Assembly (NCBI GenBank): GCA_900489925.1
Contig: UEHQ01000019.1
Coordinates: 44,190 to 108,189 of the forward strand
Source: Hyphomicrobiales bacterium
GTDB taxonomy: Bacteria > Pseudomonadota > Alphaproteobacteria > Rhizobiales > Rhizobiaceae
DNA length: 64,000 bases
Direction: 5' to 3'
Both the position numbers and the translations under genes were made by a program. The notes under the pieces are model-generated. The model searched no databases. It saw only the letters and a list, made by a program, of their open reading frames with translations, and was not told where the DNA came from. Below, in pieces: positions 7,732 to 15,721 of the stretch (the first letter of the stretch is position 1; the number at the start of each line of letters is the position of its first letter).

Positions 7732-10266
7732 TTGCGGCTCACACTTGTTCTTCTTCGGACGGTTCTCTTTCTGGCGCTGACATCGGTGGGCGCGGCTGTC
7801 GTGCATGCGCAGACGGCACCGGTGGTTCAGCAGCAGACCGAGGCACCGGCGCCGCTGGCGAACACGGCGATCGAGGATGCCGCCAAAGCCATCGACAAGG
7901 CGAAGAACGAGCTCGCCTCTCTCCAGAACGGGGTTAAGGAGAACGGCAGCGACGACGATGCGCTCGTCGCGCTCGCTGGCAAGGCCGATCAGCTTGGCCG
8001 GTCGGTTGCCGGCGTGTCGGCTGCGGTGAAGCCCCGGCTCGATCAGATAAAGGCTCGATTGACCGAACTTGGCGAACCGCCCAAGGAGGGGCAGCCGCCC
8101 GAAGCCGATATCGTCACCAACGAGCGCAACGCGCTGAGCGCGGAGCGTGCACAGATCAACGCGGTGACAGGCGATGCGGAGAACCTTTCGGCCGCAATCA
8201 GCAAGCTTGGCAACGAGATTGCAGAGATCCGCCGCGAGCTTTTCGCGGCAACGCTTCTGCGCCGAACCGACGTTTCCGCCTCGGTTCTACAGGATGCGGC
8301 CAGCGCGTTTGTCGAGGAGGTCACGGAGTTCAGCCAGGCGCTGACCAGCTGGCTGACCTTTGTGTTGAAGTTCAAGGCGCTGGCGTTCTTCGCGGCAATC
8401 TTCATGTCGCTGGCGACCGCGCTTATCCTGCTTTCAGGCGGCTACCGTCTCTTTGGCAATTACCTTCAGCGTAAGGAAAGCGCCACGCCGCCGTCCTATA
8501 TCGGCCGGCTGTCGATCGCGTTCTGGTCGACCCTGATCCGGACGCTGTCGCTGGCCGCGCTGCTGGTTACGTCCTACTTCTTCCTCGACAGCTTCAACGT
8601 TCTTAGACCCGACATAGCGCCGGTCGTCGGAGCGTTGTTCGGTTCGATAGGGCTTGTCTATTTCGTCAGGCGTTTTTCGAACGCGGTGTTTGCGCCGGGT
8701 GAGCCGCACTGGCGTCTGGTGAAGCTGTCCAACCGCGGCGCGACGTCGATCGGCGCCTGCCTGCTTGCGATGGCCGTGGTTCATGCCGCCGACTATTTCC
8801 TCGGAAGCATCAGCGAGGCGATGGGCTCGCCGCTCGTATTGACCGTCGTCAGAAGCCTTATCGCTGCCTTCATCATTGGATTGATCATGATCGCGGCATC
8901 GTTCGGCAGGCCCATGCTTGCGCGCAACGGTGACCCGGATGCGCCTGGCCGCCATTGGCCGCGCGGCATGGCCATCATTCTGCGTGTTCTGGGTGCCGCG
9001 CTGATCGTGGCCGCACTGACGGGCTACGTCGGCCTAGCACGATTTGTGGCTTCGCAGCTCATCATCACGGGTGCCATTGTCGTCACGACCTATATCGGGC
9101 TGCTCTCCGGGCGGGCGATCTCGCGCACGGAAACTTTCGGTGAAACCGGCTTTGGCCGCTTTCTGGCGAAAAAGTTCAAGCTCGGACCGGTCGCGATCGA
9201 TCAGGTGGCGTTGCTTGTCGGCTTCTGCATTTACGGCGTTGCGCTGATGGTCGGCATTCCGCTGATCCTGCTGCTGTGGGGCTTCCACGTGCAGGATCTG
9301 CAGCTCATCGCCTACCGGCTGTTCACAGAAGTCAGGCTCGGCGGCATCAGCATTTCACTGGTCGGGATCTTTACGGGGATCCTGCTTTTCGCCGGCGGCT
9401 ATCTCTTTACCCGCTGGATCCAGCGGTGGCTCGACAGCAACGTCATGGCGCGTAGCCATGTCGATCTCGGGGTGCGCAACTCCGTCAAGACGGGCATCGG
9501 CTATCTCGGCGTCGGCGTGGCGGCGCTGATCGGCGTTTCCGCCGCCGGCATCGATCTGTCGAGCTTCGCGCTCGTGGCGTCCGCGCTCTCGGTCGGTATC
9601 GGTTTCGGCCTGCAGAACATCGTGTCGAACTTCGTTTCGGGCTTGATCCTGCTGGTTGAACGTCCCTTCAAGGTCGGCGACCACGTTGTTTCAGGGACGG
9701 CCGAAGGTATCGTGAAGCGCATCTCTGTCCGCGCCACCGAAATCGAGACCTTCCGCAAGCAGTCGATCATCGTGCCGAACTCCGAGCTGATCAACGCCTC
9801 GGTCGGCAACTGGACCCATCGCAACAGGATGGCTCGTTCCGAGATTCCTGTGTCCGTCAGCTACCATGCCGACCCTCAGAAGGTGATGGATATTCTGCTG
9901 GAGTTGGTGAATGTTGTGCCGCTGGTGCTGCGCAACCCGGAGCCGCATGTGGAATTCTTGCGGTTCGGCACCTATTCGCTCGACTTCGAATTGCGCTTCA
10001 TGCTCGCGGACATGGGCGACGGAATGAAGATCCGCAACGATCTGCGCATCGCCATCCTGAAGCGCTTCAGGGAAGAGGGGATCGACATCCCGCTTCCCCA
10101 AAGCGACATCGTCTTTCATCGCCCCCAGGATGCCTTGAAGGCAGAGCCCCTGCCTGCGGAACCGGAGGTTAAGCCGGAGGAACCCTCCAGCGACGACGGT
10201 GTCGAGGAGGACGGCAGGGTGCGCCGCCTGCGCGGCAAATCGGCAGATGGTGCCCTCAAGGGGTAA
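7732..10266 (+). CDS. Large MscS-family mechanosensitive channel (DUF3772 type)
   Basis: An 844-aa protein: signal peptide (1-~26, ending VHAQ), a periplasmic coiled-coil-rich part (~30-190, DUF3772-like), about ten membrane segments (~210-590), and the MscS core at ~590-780 with GFGLQNIVSNFVSGLILLVE and RPFKVGDHV. The C-terminal tail is acidic and basic in patches. It resembles the large, MscK-like channels that open on osmotic downshock. A TTG at 7732 is used because no in-frame ATG lies before the signal peptide; GGGGA is just upstream. Transcription ends at the hairpin at 10386. Confidence 0.85.
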   Translation: MRLTLVLLRTVLFLALTSVGAAVVHAQTAPVVQQQTEAPAPLANTAIEDAAKAIDKAKNELASLQNGVKENGSDDDALVALAGKADQLGRSVAGVSAAVKPRLDQIKARLTELGEPPKEGQPPEADIVTNERNALSAERAQINAVTGDAENLSAAISKLGNEIAEIRRELFAATLLRRTDVSASVLQDAASAFVEEVTEFSQALTSWLTFVLKFKALAFFAAIFMSLATALILLSGGYRLFGNYLQRKESATPPSYIGRLSIAFWSTLIRTLSLAALLVTSYFFLDSFNVLRPDIAPVVGALFGSIGLVYFVRRFSNAVFAPGEPHWRLVKLSNRGATSIGACLLAMAVVHAADYFLGSISEAMGSPLVLTVVRSLIAAFIIGLIMIAASFGRPMLARNGDPDAPGRHWPRGMAIILRVLGAALIVAALTGYVGLARFVASQLIITGAIVVTTYIGLLSGRAISRTETFGETGFGRFLAKKFKLGPVAIDQVALLVGFCIYGVALMVGIPLILLLWGFHVQDLQLIAYRLFTEVRLGGISISLVGIFTGILLFAGGYLFTRWIQRWLDSNVMARSHVDLGVRNSVKTGIGYLGVGVAALIGVSAAGIDLSSFALVASALSVGIGFGLQNIVSNFVSGLILLVERPFKVGDHVVSGTAEGIVKRISVRATEIETFRKQSIIVPNSELINASVGNWTHRNRMARSEIPVSVSYHADPQKVMDILLELVNVVPLVLRNPEPHVEFLRFGTYSLDFELRFMLADMGDGMKIRNDLRIAILKRFREEGIDIPLPQSDIVFHRPQDALKAEPLPAEPEVKPEEPSSDDGVEEDGRVRRLRGKSADGALKG

Positions 10267-10385
10267 CCGCTCGGGCGCCTCAGCCAAATTGTTGCGACTG
10301 AAATGATCCGCCTCACTGGCCGGTTCAATTCCGACCATACGGCGTTGTGCGCATAGTCTTTTAAGTATGTTTGCAGGAAAGTCAG

Positions 10386-10409
10386 GGCGGCCCGCGTGGC
10401 CGCCTTTTT
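10386..10409 (+). terminator. Rho-independent terminator
   Basis: GGCGGCC (10386-10392) and GGCCGCC (10398-10404) form a 7-bp GC stem with a 5-nt loop, followed by TTTTT. It ends transcription about 120 nt beyond the channel gene. Confidence 0.85.
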
Positions 10410-10503
10410 GTTCATCTGTAAGGAGCTGCCGATTAATACTTATTCAAACTGCTTGAGATACCGATTCCGATAACAGCTCATGTTTCATGCAAAAGGTTTT
10501 GAA

Positions 10504-11334
10504 ATGGCTTTTTTGGGTATTTCGGGGATGCAGTATTCCGGGGGCATGTTTGCTGACGCACGCATCATTCTCGCTGAAGATTCAAACGTCTTCACGTCGA
10601 TGATCGGAATAAGGCTCAAGGAACTCTTCGGCATCGATGTGGAGATTTGCCGCAACTTCGAAGAGCTTCAGCTTTCCTACGACAAGTCGACGGATCCGAT
10701 CACGCTCGCCGTTTCGAACATCAACCTGCCCGGCGCCGAAAATGGCGAGGCGCTCGAATATCTGATCGATCTCAGCATTCCGACGATCGTCTTTACCGGC
10801 ACCTTCCAGGAGGGAATGCGCGACAAGCTGATGGCGAAGGACATCGTTGACTACATCCTCAAGGACAACGTCTTCGCGGTGGATCTGCTGGCGGAATCGA
10901 TCTGCCGCTTCCTCACCAATCATCGCCACCATGTGCTCATCGTCGACGATAGCGCTACCGCTCGCGCGCTCCTGTCGAGCCGCCTGAAGCGCTACAATTT
11001 CCGGGTCAGCACGGCCGAGAGCGGCGCCAAGGCGCTCGAAATCCTCAAGGCCAATCGCGATATCGGCCTGATGGTCACGGACTACAACATGCCGGATATC
11101 GACGGCTTCGAACTGACGCGGCGTATTCGCGCCAATATCGGCTCGCATGAGTTGCGGATCATCGGCGTATCTTCGTCTTCGAACCGGCTGCTGTCGGCAC
11201 GCTTCCTCAAGGCCGGCGGCAACGACTTCATGCTGCGGCCCTTCATCGACGAGGAATTCTACTGCCGCGTGAACCAGAACCTCGACACGCTGTTGCAGAT
11301 CCAGACCATGCGCAAGGAACGCGCCGTCGCCTGA
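10504..11334 (+). CDS. Double-receiver response regulator (REC-REC) with altered first phospho-site
   Basis: A 276-aa protein made of two CheY-like receiver domains and no output domain. Receiver 1 starts at RIILAEDSNVF, but where the phospho-accepting Asp should be it reads AVSNINLP, so Asn replaces Asp. Receiver 2 (HHVLIVDDSATARA, then MVTDYNMPDIDGF) keeps the acidic pair and the Asp. It is the paralogue of the receiver half of the next gene, which has AVVDLNLP in receiver 1. It probably modulates that diguanylate cyclase or a kinase. The start at 10504 has AAAGG 7 nt upstream; 10480 is an alternative. Confidence 0.85.
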   Translation: MAFLGISGMQYSGGMFADARIILAEDSNVFTSMIGIRLKELFGIDVEICRNFEELQLSYDKSTDPITLAVSNINLPGAENGEALEYLIDLSIPTIVFTGTFQEGMRDKLMAKDIVDYILKDNVFAVDLLAESICRFLTNHRHHVLIVDDSATARALLSSRLKRYNFRVSTAESGAKALEILKANRDIGLMVTDYNMPDIDGFELTRRIRANIGSHELRIIGVSSSSNRLLSARFLKAGGNDFMLRPFIDEEFYCRVNQNLDTLLQIQTMRKERAVA

Positions 11335-11576
11335 TCCGGCTCGCGCCGCACTAGAGATGTGGCAGGCGACCAAGGGATAATCTTGTCGCTTGCCGCAAGT
11401 TGCTTTCGCCCGGTGTGATCATCGCGCGAGATTCTACCCATCGAAGCTCTCTTTCTACAATTTACAGTGTTGATATTGCGCTGTGACTTCCCGACGGGGA
11501 ATCTGTCAGTTATCCTTTTCGGAAACCGGCGAGATGCCCCGATTCGGGTGCCTGACTCGCGAGAGGGCGGGGCCGG

Positions 11577-12908
11577 ATGGCTTTTCAGATGGAGATCAAC
11601 CGAGGAGGGGCGGGGCCGCGCTTTGGCAGCCAGACGATACTCCTGGTTGAAGATTCCCGCATGTTTTCCATTGCGCTCTCCCATCGGTTTCACGTCGAGC
11701 TTGGGCTTAACGTCAAGGTGTGCGCGTCACTGAACGCGCTGAGCGAAGCGCTCTCCCAGCAGGATGGTCGCTATACGATGGCGGTCGTCGATCTGAACCT
11801 TCCGGACTCACCCTATGGCGAGGTTCTGGATTGCGTCATTGCGCACGGCATTCCAACGATCGTTTTCACGGCAACGTTCGACCTTGCAACACGCAGCCGG
11901 ATCATGGAGCGCAACGTCATCGACTATGTCCTCAAGGACAGCGAGTTTGCGCTCGACAACCTCGTGGGGACTGTCCGCCGTACGATGACCAACCGCAAGA
12001 CCCGGGTGCTGGTCGTCGACGACGTCAGGTCCGCACGACAGATCCTCGTGGGCTTGCTTCAGGCGCAGCAATATCTGGTGGTCGAGGCCTCCAGCGGCGA
12101 GGAGGCGCTCGCCGCGATGCAGACCTACGACGACATAGAGGTGGTCATCACCGATCATCACATGCCTGATATGAGCGGCTATGACCTGACGCGGCGGCTA
12201 CGCCGTCGATATGGCTCCGACCGCTTGCGGATCATTGGTGTTTCGTCGTCGAACGACCGGATGCTTTCGGCGACTTTCCTGAAGGCGGGGGCGTCGGATT
12301 TCCTGTATCGGCCGTTCGTTCCCGAGGAGTTGCAGTGCCGTGTCGCCAACAATGTCGACACGCTGGTGCAGTTGAAGCAACTCAGGGCGGCTGCAGCCTG
12401 CGATTACCTTACAGGCCTCTATAACAGGCGGTATTTCTACGATCAGGGGCCGAGGCTCGTCTCCGACTGTCTACGGCAGAAGGCTGTGAGCTCGGTTGCG
12501 ATACTCGATATCGACCATTTCAAGCGGCTTAACGACACCTACGGACACGAGATCGGCGACCAGGTGTTGAAGGAAGTGGCGGAGCGGTTGGCTGCGATTT
12601 TCGAGGGCAGCGACAATCTGCTCTCGCGGCTCGGTGGCGAGGAGTTCGCAATCCTTTTCCCGATGATGGATTCGATCGCGGCGACGAAGCTATGCGACGA
12701 AATACGCTCGGACATTTCCCGGCTGAAGGTGAAGGCCGATGACGAGGAGCTGTGCGTGACGGTGTCGATCGGCGTTGCGGAGATTTCCGACTACGAGACC
12801 TTCGACAACTATCTGAATGCGGCCGACCAGTTTCTCTACATGGCCAAGCACAAGGGCCGCAATCTCGTCTATTCCGATGCCAAGCTGACCGGAGAGGCGG
12901 CGCAATAG
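11577..12908 (+). CDS. REC-REC-GGDEF diguanylate cyclase
   Basis: A 443-aa PleD-like protein. Receiver 1 (~20-130) has Asp72 in VVDLNLP; receiver 2 (~143-260) has Asp193 in ITDHHMPD; the GGDEF domain (~275-435) has the intact GGEEF motif at 353-357, so it should make cyclic-di-GMP from two GTP. The RxxD inhibitory site expected just before GGEEF is absent (GSDNLLSR instead), suggesting no product inhibition. It follows the double-receiver gene by 242 nt in the same direction; the two proteins are homologous over the receivers. Confidence 0.9.
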   Translation: MAFQMEINRGGAGPRFGSQTILLVEDSRMFSIALSHRFHVELGLNVKVCASLNALSEALSQQDGRYTMAVVDLNLPDSPYGEVLDCVIAHGIPTIVFTATFDLATRSRIMERNVIDYVLKDSEFALDNLVGTVRRTMTNRKTRVLVVDDVRSARQILVGLLQAQQYLVVEASSGEEALAAMQTYDDIEVVITDHHMPDMSGYDLTRRLRRRYGSDRLRIIGVSSSNDRMLSATFLKAGASDFLYRPFVPEELQCRVANNVDTLVQLKQLRAAAACDYLTGLYNRRYFYDQGPRLVSDCLRQKAVSSVAILDIDHFKRLNDTYGHEIGDQVLKEVAERLAAIFEGSDNLLSRLGGEEFAILFPMMDSIAATKLCDEIRSDISRLKVKADDEELCVTVSIGVAEISDYETFDNYLNAADQFLYMAKHKGRNLVYSDAKLTGEAAQ

Positions 12909-12909
12909 G

Positions 12910-12938
12910 CGCCGCCGTCTTTTCGGGATCAGGCGGCG
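12910..12938. terminator. Hairpin between convergent genes
   Basis: CGCCGCC (12910-12916) and GGCGGCG (12932-12938) flank TCTTTTCG between the GGDEF gene and the GlxA-type gene. It may serve both directions, although it overlaps the last codons of the minus-strand gene. Confidence 0.4.
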
Positions 12939-13948
12939 ATTGCCTGCCGCGCCGTTGCCATCGTCATCTTGCGCTCGGCGCGCTCCTGCTGTGGTGAGCG
13001 ATGATAGAGTTCGCGATAACACTTGGAGAAATGCGACGCCGACACGAAGCCGCAGGCAACCGCGACTTCGACGACCGGCATGGACGATTGCACCAGCAGA
13101 TGGCGAGCGCGGTCCAGGCGAATCTCGAGATAGTAGCGAGCGGGGGAGCGGCCCATTTCCTGGCGGAAGAGACGCTCGATCTGGCGGCGCGACAGGTCGG
13201 CGCCATCGGCAATTTCCAGCAAGGACAGCGGCTCGGCGAGATTGCCTTCCATCAATTCGATGATGGAGAGCACCTTGCTGTTCTGAACGCCGAGGCGGGC
13301 GCGCAGCGGCAGGCGCTGACGATCGTGCGGACTGCGCACCCGGTCCGTCAGATGTTGCTCGCAGACGCGGTTGACGAGGGTTTCGCCGAAATCCTGGCCG
13401 ATCAGATTGAGCATCATGTCGAGCGAGGCGGTGCCGCCGGCACAGGTATAGAGGTTGCTGTCAACCTCGTAGAGATCGGCATAGACCTCGGCCTGCGGGA
13501 AGGCTTCGGAGAAGCCGGGCAGATTTTCCCAGTGGATGGCGCAGCGCTTGCCATTGAGCAGCCCTGCCTGCGCAAGCACATGCGCGCCGGTACAGAGGCT
13601 GCCGACCGCCACGCCGCGATTATAGGATTCGCGCAGCCAGGCATTCACGGACTTGTTGTTGAATTCCTCGACGTCGATGCCGGAACAGACGAGAACCATG
13701 CTCGGGCGGCTCTCTCCGCCGAGGTTGCGGCGCTCGTCTGCCAGCGACGTGTTGGCTTCGACGCCGATGCCGCAGGAAGAATAGACCTTCTCGCCATCAA
13801 CAGAGGTCAGGCGCCAGCTGTAGGCAGGGTAGCCGAGCATGCGATTGGCGATACGCAAGGTATCGATCGCTGCCGAAAACGGCAGCATCGTAAACTGCGG
13901 AACCATGAAAAAGACGATAGACCGTTTCTTATGCGACATCTTATTCAT
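12929..13948 (-). CDS. GlxA-family transcriptional regulator (DJ-1/PfpI domain plus AraC HTH)
   Basis: A 339-aa protein with a DJ-1/PfpI-like amidotransferase fold at ~10-190 (GSLCTGAHVLAQAGLLNG is the nucleophile-elbow region, Cys present; also CAGGTASLDMML) and an AraC-type double HTH at ~230-330 (LLEIADGADLSRRQIERLFRQ and ACGFVSASHFSKCYRE). Such regulators control choline/glycine-betaine, carnitine or amine catabolism in related bacteria. No obvious target operon is adjacent; the upstream 295-nt gap separates it from the DUF1127 gene. Confidence 0.88.
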   Translation of the reverse strand: MNKMSHKKRSIVFFMVPQFTMLPFSAAIDTLRIANRMLGYPAYSWRLTSVDGEKVYSSCGIGVEANTSLADERRNLGGESRPSMVLVCSGIDVEEFNNKSVNAWLRESYNRGVAVGSLCTGAHVLAQAGLLNGKRCAIHWENLPGFSEAFPQAEVYADLYEVDSNLYTCAGGTASLDMMLNLIGQDFGETLVNRVCEQHLTDRVRSPHDRQRLPLRARLGVQNSKVLSIIELMEGNLAEPLSLLEIADGADLSRRQIERLFRQEMGRSPARYYLEIRLDRARHLLVQSSMPVVEVAVACGFVSASHFSKCYRELYHRSPQQERAERKMTMATARQAIAA

Positions 13949-14184
13949 GAGACAATCCCGTGCTGGAGGCCGAAGTGTCTATTCGTTGCTTGGAATACAT
14001 GGTTTAGATATCCCAAAAGCGACATTCTCATGGAAAAATGCGGCTAGCTAGAGCAAATTTGCGACATTCGCTGATTTGACGTCCGTCAATTCATTGCTGG
14101 CGGCTGCAAATGGCCGGTGACGGGGCTGTCTGGAAATACATGTATCTGAAATTCAAGATTAATTTTCGATCCTCCGAAAACGAA

Positions 14185-14219
14185 GAAGGCGGCGCCGCAG
14201 GGAAGCAGGCACCGCCTTC
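14185..14219 (-). terminator. Terminator of the DUF1127 gene
   Basis: On the minus strand a 12-bp stem (14208-14219 with 14185-14196, one G-T pair) is followed by TTCGTTTTC, 25 nt beyond the stop codon. Confidence 0.8.
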
Positions 14220-14243
14220 ATGCGGGGAGGTATGTCGCATCCA

Positions 14244-14444
14244 TTACATCGCCTTGCGTTCATCCGCGCTGTCGGCCGATGGCCAGCCGATGTCCTTGCG
14301 GATGTCGAACGGCATGGATTCAATTTCGCGGGCAGCCTGCCACTGATGCCATGCATGGACAAGCTTGCGGGCGTAGCCAGCCAGATGCTGATAGGTGTGG
14401 CTGGAGGACACAGTCGCGGTGTCCCTGTAGGTGATCGTGGTCAT
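14244..14444 (-). CDS. DUF1127 small protein
   Basis: A 66-aa protein. The C-terminal half (KLVHAWHQWQAAREIESMPFDIRKDIGWPSAD) matches the DUF1127/YjiS pattern of a short helix followed by L-x-D-I-G. Members are abundant Arg-rich small proteins in rhizobia, some involved in RNA turnover or phosphate and stress adaptation. The start at 14444 is preceded by GAGGAAAAGGAA, an excellent ribosome binding site; the longer frame from 14516 is not needed. It has its own terminator, so it is monocistronic. Confidence 0.85.
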   Translation of the reverse strand: MTTITYRDTATVSSSHTYQHLAGYARKLVHAWHQWQAAREIESMPFDIRKDIGWPSADSADERKAM

Positions 14445-14986
14445 TTCCTTTTCCTCTTCCTCGATGCCTGGGAGGCTCAATTCACGATACAAATATGAGC
14501 TTTGCCCGCCCATCAATCAAACGAATAGAGTTTATGGCTATCATCAATGATATTGAATGATGCTGCGTGCCTTGGGCGGGTTTCGTTCTTGAGGGCTATT
14601 ATAGGCTCAATTCAAAATGATCTTTTCACCGAAAAATTTGATACAGCTTGTTGGCCATCCCGCTGATTTTGTGACGTTTTGCAGGCGCGCCATCTTTAAA
14701 AATATCTGCGAGAATCGCTAAAAGTCGCCCCACTTCAGTTCTGCTGGCGGCACTTTCAAGGGCTAAGTCGGCTTCTGCCGCCAACCTGAATCGTTTTTTG
14801 CAGAGATTTTCCTAAGTATCCGCGATCAACTTTGCGTAGCCTACGGGGTACTCCGACGCCTGATTTCCAGCGCGGAGCGGCGGCTCGCAATGCCGCGTAC
14901 GGAACGACGAGTGCTTGCTTGGCAGCTCGAACCAGATCCCGTGCGATAGCCATAGCGGGTGATCTGTAGGGCTGGCTACCTCCGCC
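14445..14986. other. Intergenic stretch at the left edge of the accessory island
   Basis: These ~540 nt hold the promoter of the DUF1127 gene (AT-rich around 14500-14650) and nothing else I can identify. A 65-codon minus-strand frame at 14756-14953 has no family resemblance. No tRNA gene or att-like repeat was recognised, though this is where an island junction would be expected. Confidence 0.4.
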
Positions 14987-15271
14987 TCACGGACGGACGC
15001 TCTTCTGATCCGAAGTCAGATGCTCGTCGTCATACTGATGGGTGAGATGTTTTGTGTTGATACCCCAGCCAGTGGACGCACCGGGCGGTGTGAAGGTCAC
15101 ACCCTTACTGGCGTAGTGCCTAACGAGCTTCTCAACGCTTGCAATGCCCGCCGTCCCATTTTCCGCCATGTAGATCGTCCGGGGGCTAACTCCGGAATCG
15201 TTGCTCACCTCGATCTGGGTCTGACCGAGGATCAGGCGAGCAGCTACCAAGAGGCGGGAAGGCGGTCTCAT
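14987..15271 (-). CDS. Small XRE-type helix-turn-helix regulator
   Basis: A 94-aa protein with a single HTH_3 domain at ~5-65 (LILGQTQIEVSNDSGVSPRTIYMAENG, then a helix and GVTFTPPG). The arrangement with a GVxFTP strand after the HTH is frequent in alphaproteobacterial single-domain regulators. It is divergent from the 99-aa/AAA protease pair with a 149-nt gap that contains an AT-rich block, so it may be their repressor (inference). The remaining C-terminal 25 residues are unremarkable. The ribosome binding site is weak. Confidence 0.75.
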   Translation of the reverse strand: MRPPSRLLVAARLILGQTQIEVSNDSGVSPRTIYMAENGTAGIASVEKLVRHYASKGVTFTPPGASTGWGINTKHLTHQYDDEHLTSDQKSVRP

Positions 15272-15420
15272 AAGGACTGAGTGTCATCAAATCCTTCCAC
15301 GATCAAACGATAGTTGACAATTACTGATTCACCGCAAATAAATGCGTTATGTAAGAATCAAAATGCTGTGAATCAGCATTTGAAGTCGCACTGATCGAAT
15401 CGACCAGCGAGGGATTCCGT

Positions 15421-15720
15421 TTGACCATGTTTCATTGGCTTGACAGCGAGGCGACTGAACGCCTGCTCGATGACATTCGCCGCGTGAATGCAGGTGAGTT
15501 TGACATACGCACTGTTGCAAGTGCTCCAATCCTAGAGGGCTACCGCGCTGTGATCGGTACTGCTTACGCGCTGTCCGGAGTGGTGAATGGGCATCCGCGG
15601 CTAGAGAATGGCAAGGAGATCGTCACCAGCCAGCTCTTTTATTTGAACTCGGAACTCGGCATCTGCCGAACCATGAATCGTTGGTATCGGCTGGGCACGC
15701 GCGAAGGAAAGGGGCACTGA
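15421..15720 (+). CDS. Conserved-looking small protein, partner of the AAA protease
   Basis: A 99-aa protein without a family I can name. It is soluble and mixed alpha/beta in appearance (MFHWLDSEATERLLDDIRR at the start). GCGAGGGA lies 6 nt before the TTG at 15421, making TTG the likely start; the ATG at 15427 is the alternative. Its stop codon sits 1 nt before the ATG of the AAA+/M41 gene, so the two are translationally coupled and probably work together, for instance as substrate, adaptor or inhibitor of the protease. That role is inference from gene order only. Confidence 0.7.
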   Translation: MTMFHWLDSEATERLLDDIRRVNAGEFDIRTVASAPILEGYRAVIGTAYALSGVVNGHPRLENGKEIVTSQLFYLNSELGICRTMNRWYRLGTREGKGH

Positions 15721-15721
15721 C

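Noticed and set aside
13001..14047. A 348-codon plus-strand frame
   Set aside because: It is the antisense shadow of the GlxA-type regulator, whose two domains are clearly readable on the minus strand.
14756..14953. 65-codon minus-strand frame in the left island gap
   Set aside because: No ribosome binding site, no family resemblance, biased toward Arg/Ala as expected by chance.
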